Source of the DNA: Microbacteriaceae bacterium
GTDB taxonomy: Bacteria > Actinomycetota > Actinomycetes > Actinomycetales > Microbacteriaceae
Reading direction: 5' to 3'
DNA length: 8,467 nucleotides
Assembly (NCBI GenBank): GCA_026785785.1
Contig: JAJAZI010000113.1
Coordinates: 1 to 8,467 of the forward strand
Shown: positions 6,429-8,467 of the stretch, piece by piece
How positions within the stretch are numbered: the first letter of the stretch is position 1
Layout: every line of letters starts with the position of its first letter
Notes under the pieces: model-generated
The model's database searches: none
What the model was told of the DNA's origin: nothing
Seen by the model: only the letters and a program-made list of their open reading frames with translations
Position numbers and translations under genes: made by a program

Positions 6429-7304
6429 GCCGCTCTCACGCAGGCGCTTCGCCCGCTCGGCGATCGGCGGATGCGTGCTGAACATGCGGTCGATGATGCC
6501 GGGCTTGGTGGGGTCGGCGATCCACATGTGCGCCATCGTCGAATTCTGCTTCTGCATCGGCCGCCCGTAGGCGCCGAGTTTCTCGAGGGCGCTCGCGAGG
6601 GCATCCGGATGCCGGGTGGTCAGGGCCCCCGTCGCATCCGCGAGGTACTCACGCTGGCGCGACACGGCCGCCTGCACGGCCGTCGCGACGATGGGTGCGA
6701 CGATCATTGCGGCGAGGCCGAGCACGAGGAAGATCACGTTGCCGTTGTTGTTGCGCCCGCCGCGGGAGAAGAAGCTCATCCGCAGCAGGATGTCGGCGAG
6801 GAAGCCGACCGCGACGACGAGGCCGAAAACGATCGTCGTGACCCGGATGTCGTAGTTCTGCACGTGCCCCATCTCGTGAGCCATGACGCCCTCGAGCTCC
6901 GAGTCGTCCATCATGTCGAGTAGCCCCGTGGTCGCCGCGACGACCGCGTGCTTGGGGTCGCGCCCGGCCGCGAACGCATTGGGGGCGGGATCGTCGATGA
7001 TGTAGACCTTCGGCATCGGCATCCCCGTCGTGATCGCAAGGTTCTCGACGGTGCGATACAGCCTGGGGTTGTCGCGCTTCTCGATCTGCTTCGCCCCGCT
7101 CAGCGCGACGGCCTGGCCGCTCGCGGCGAAATACTGGATGACGACGTAGATGAGCGCGCCAACGACGGTGCCGATGAAGATCGAGTACGAGCCGCTCGGG
7201 CTGTACATGTAGTTCGCGACGAGCCCGAGCGCGCCGATGATGATCAAGAAGAGCGCGATGATGAGAATGGTGTTGCGCTTGTTAGCGGCAATTGCCCTGT
7301 ACAT
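6417..7304 (-). CDS. htpX: HtpX-type membrane zinc metalloprotease (M48 family)
   Basis: The product is 295 residues, a normal HtpX length. Membrane segments lie at about 12-32, 42-60, 155-177 and 190-214. The catalytic zinc motif AHEMGHVQN gives His143, Glu144 and His147; the third ligand is Glu219 in SRQREYLADATGA. The upstream PAPNAFAAGRDPKHAVVAATTGLL block (107-129) and the C-terminal STHPPIAERAKRL are also family signatures. HtpX cleaves misfolded or damaged membrane proteins from the cytoplasmic side and is typically part of the envelope stress response. The ATG at 7302-7304 is preceded by GAAAGG with a short 4-bp gap. It lies 23 bp downstream of lemA on the same strand, so the two are probably co-transcribed; lemA next to an M48 protease is a recurrent bacterial pairing. 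Its last codons form the first unit of a 17-bp tandem repeat. Confidence 0.97.
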   Translation of the reverse strand: MYRAIAANKRNTILIIALFLIIIGALGLVANYMYSPSGSYSIFIGTVVGALIYVVIQYFAASGQAVALSGAKQIEKRDNPRLYRTVENLAITTGMPMPKVYIIDDPAPNAFAAGRDPKHAVVAATTGLLDMMDDSELEGVMAHEMGHVQNYDIRVTTIVFGLVVAVGFLADILLRMSFFSRGGRNNNGNVIFLVLGLAAMIVAPIVATAVQAAVSRQREYLADATGALTTRHPDALASALEKLGAYGRPMQKQNSTMAHMWIADPTKPGIIDRMFSTHPPIAERAKRLRESGLRF

Positions 7305-7327
7305 CGGACCTTTCGACTATTCGCCGG

Positions 7328-7894
7328 TCAGAACTGCACGCGCGGGGGTTCCGCGATCGCGGCAGGGTTGGCGACCTCGAAGAAGTCACGCTCGGTGAAA
7401 CCGAGGCTGCGCACGAAGAGGGTATTCGGGAACTGCTTGATCTTGGTGTTCAGCTCGCGCACGCCACCGTTGAAGAACCGGCGCGAGGCCTGGATCTTGT
7501 CCTCGGTGTCGACGAGCTCGCCCTGCAGGTGGAGGAAGTTCTGGCTGGCCTGCAGCTGCGGATAGGCCTCGGCGACGGCGAAGATACTCTTGAGCGCGGA
7601 CTGCAGGTGGTTCTCGGCCACGGACGCGTCCGCCGGTCCCTGCGCCTGGAGGGTCTCGGCTCTCGCCTTCGTGACCGCCTCGAAGACGCCCTTCTCGTGT
7701 GCCGCGTAGCCCTTCACTGCCTCGATGAGGTTGGGCAGCAGGTCTGCCCGGCGCTTGAGCTGAACGGTGATGTCGCTCCACGCCTCGTCGACACGCACGT
7801 TGAGCGCGACGAGGGAGTTGTAAGTCGACCACAGGTAGATGCCGGCGATGACGGCAAGGAGCACCATGATGCCCACAACAATCAGGATTTCCAT
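7328..7894 (-). CDS. lemA: LemA family membrane-anchored protein
   Basis: The protein is 188 residues, the usual LemA size. One N-terminal membrane helix (about 3-22) is followed by a long helical domain. Family signatures are YNSLVALNVRVDEAWSDITV (25-44), QLKRRADLLPNLIEAVKGYA (45-64), and, near the end, RRFFNGGVRELNTKIKQFPN (138-157). The N-terminus is short, so the helical domain is probably outside or membrane-apposed. The biochemical role of LemA is not established; a link to membrane proteolysis is suggested by its pairing with HtpX. I chose the ATG at 7892-7894, which sits directly before the hydrophobic helix. No ribosome site precedes it, but a TATAGT box does, consistent with a leaderless transcript. 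It is divergent from the molybdenum-hydroxylase gene on the other side. Confidence 0.96.
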   Translation of the reverse strand: MEILIVVGIMVLLAVIAGIYLWSTYNSLVALNVRVDEAWSDITVQLKRRADLLPNLIEAVKGYAAHEKGVFEAVTKARAETLQAQGPADASVAENHLQSALKSIFAVAEAYPQLQASQNFLHLQGELVDTEDKIQASRRFFNGGVRELNTKIKQFPNTLFVRSLGFTERDFFEVANPAAIAEPPRVQF

Positions 7895-7901
7895 AGGCGC
7901 A

Positions 7902-7907
7902 ACTATA
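7902..7907 (-). promoter_or_regulatory. Candidate -10 box for leaderless lemA-htpX transcription
   Basis: TATAGT on the minus strand lies 7 nt before the lemA ATG, which would put the transcript start at or next to the start codon. The lack of any ribosome site there agrees, and leaderless messages are common in actinobacteria. I found no convincing -35 box. Confidence 0.4.
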
Positions 7908-8077
7908 ACGGCGGTCCCCCGAATGTTGCCCGGACGTTTGCTGGACCCGCCGGAATCCCTCCCAGCCCGCGGGTGTCGCCGGGGCGTTCACACGAGCGAC
8001 ACAGAGCGGGGGCTTTACCATCGCACTATGCACCGTGGTGAACCCGAGTCGGATTCAACCGCGGGCCGGATGCGGGC

Positions 8078-8085
8078 AGAAGGAG
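8078..8085 (+). promoter_or_regulatory. Ribosome binding site of the FAD-subunit gene
   Basis: AGAAGGAG lies 4 bp before the GTG at 8090 and decides that start. The 195-bp divergent region 7895-8089 shows no other feature I can firmly support. A possible TACCAT -10-like box lies at 8016-8021. Confidence 0.6.
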
Positions 8086-8089
8086 TCGC

Positions 8090-8467
8090 GTGGACCTGAA
8101 CACCGTCGCGGCGATCCGCCAGCCGCGCGACCGCGCCGACCTCGCCCTCGCACCGGGTGAGGCGATCCTCGGCGGCGGCTCCTGGCTCTTCTCCGAGCCC
8201 CAGGACCACCTCACCGGGCTCGTCGACCTCACCGCCATCGGGTGGGCTCCGGTCGAGGTCACTGAGTCCGGGCTCTCGATCGCCGGGACCTGCACCTTCA
8301 CCGAGCTGAGCCGCTTCGAGCTCTCCTCGGCCGCACCTGCCTGGGCCGCCGTGCCCCTCTTCCGTCAGTGCTGCACGGCCCTGCTCGGCTCGTTCAAGGT
8401 CTGGAACGCCGCGACGGTCGGCGGCAATATCTGCCTCGCCCTCCCGGCCGGACCGATGACGTCGCTC
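8090..8467 (+). CDS. FAD-binding subunit of a xanthine dehydrogenase/CO dehydrogenase-type molybdenum hydroxylase (5' part)
   Basis: The first 126 codons are present and the frame is still open at the window end. The start of a FAD_binding_5 domain (PF00941) is visible. LGGGSWLFSEP (27-37) matches the first flavin-binding loop, GLVDLTAIG (43-51) and LSIAGTCTFTEL (62-73) follow the usual order, and NAATVGGNICLALPAGPMTSL (106-126) matches the second flavin motif (usually TxGGNI...PxxD). Such subunits carry FAD in three-part or fused enzymes that hydroxylate purines or other heterocycles, or oxidise CO, with partner iron-sulfur and molybdopterin subunits. Those partners would lie downstream, outside the window. 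The substrate cannot be assigned. The GTG at 8090 is supported by AGAAGGAG just upstream. Confidence 0.88.
   Translation, partial: MDLNTVAAIRQPRDRADLALAPGEAILGGGSWLFSEPQDHLTGLVDLTAIGWAPVEVTESGLSIAGTCTFTELSRFELSSAAPAWAAVPLFRQCCTALLGSFKVWNAATVGGNICLALPAGPMTSL

Noticed and set aside
6335..6604. 89-residue minus-strand ORF with a repeated C-terminus
   Set aside because: It overlaps htpX in another frame; the apparent peptide repeat is just the 17-bp DNA repeat read through.
7839..8099. 86-residue plus-strand ORF spanning the lemA start and divergent region
   Set aside because: Its first part is antisense to lemA and it has no ribosome site or motif; only its last 23 codons (from 8028) were kept as a weak upstream-ORF idea.

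Overview
This high-GC window with strong GC3 bias, GTG starts, GTGA stop/start overlaps and CitA/TctCBA gene content looks like chromosomal DNA of an actinobacterium. Microbacteriaceae is my best guess, but it is an inference from style, not from a marker gene.

Layout. (1) 1-206: a near-identical 83-bp tandem repeat (60-bp core plus 23-bp spacer). (2) 207-3458, minus strand: a tripartite tricarboxylate transporter operon in the order tctC-tctB-tctA (binding lipoprotein, small membrane subunit, large membrane subunit), with 1-2 bp between genes. (3) 3459-3664: the divergent control region, with a 12-bp direct repeat, an inverted repeat and a leader hairpin. (4) 3665-6124, plus strand: a CitA/DcuS-type sensor kinase and its CitB/DcuR-type response regulator. 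A 65-bp tandem repeat lies at their junction. (5) 6125-6416: a gene-free convergent region with a second, older copy of the 83-bp repeat family, a hairpin, and a 17-bp tandem repeat that grows out of the 3' end of htpX. (6) 6417-7894, minus strand: lemA-htpX, a membrane protein and a membrane zinc protease. (7) 7895-8089: a divergent intergenic region. (8) 8090 to the window end, plus strand: the start of a molybdenum-hydroxylase FAD subunit, cut by the window edge.

Working together. The kinase probably senses an external di- or tricarboxylate such as citrate. The regulator would then switch on the divergent tctCBA uptake operon through the sites near 3557-3599. LemA and HtpX form a separate membrane-quality unit.

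The gene content is conventional, and I see no new defence or biosynthetic system. The unusual part is the repeat structure. The strongest case is the 65-bp repeat between kinase and regulator. Its period is exactly what is needed to turn one GTGA-coupled junction into a chain of three, creating two 22-codon ORFs, each overlapping its neighbours by 4 nt. A 17-bp repeat seeded by the last codons of htpX and the two-locus 83-bp palindromic repeat family also deserve attention.
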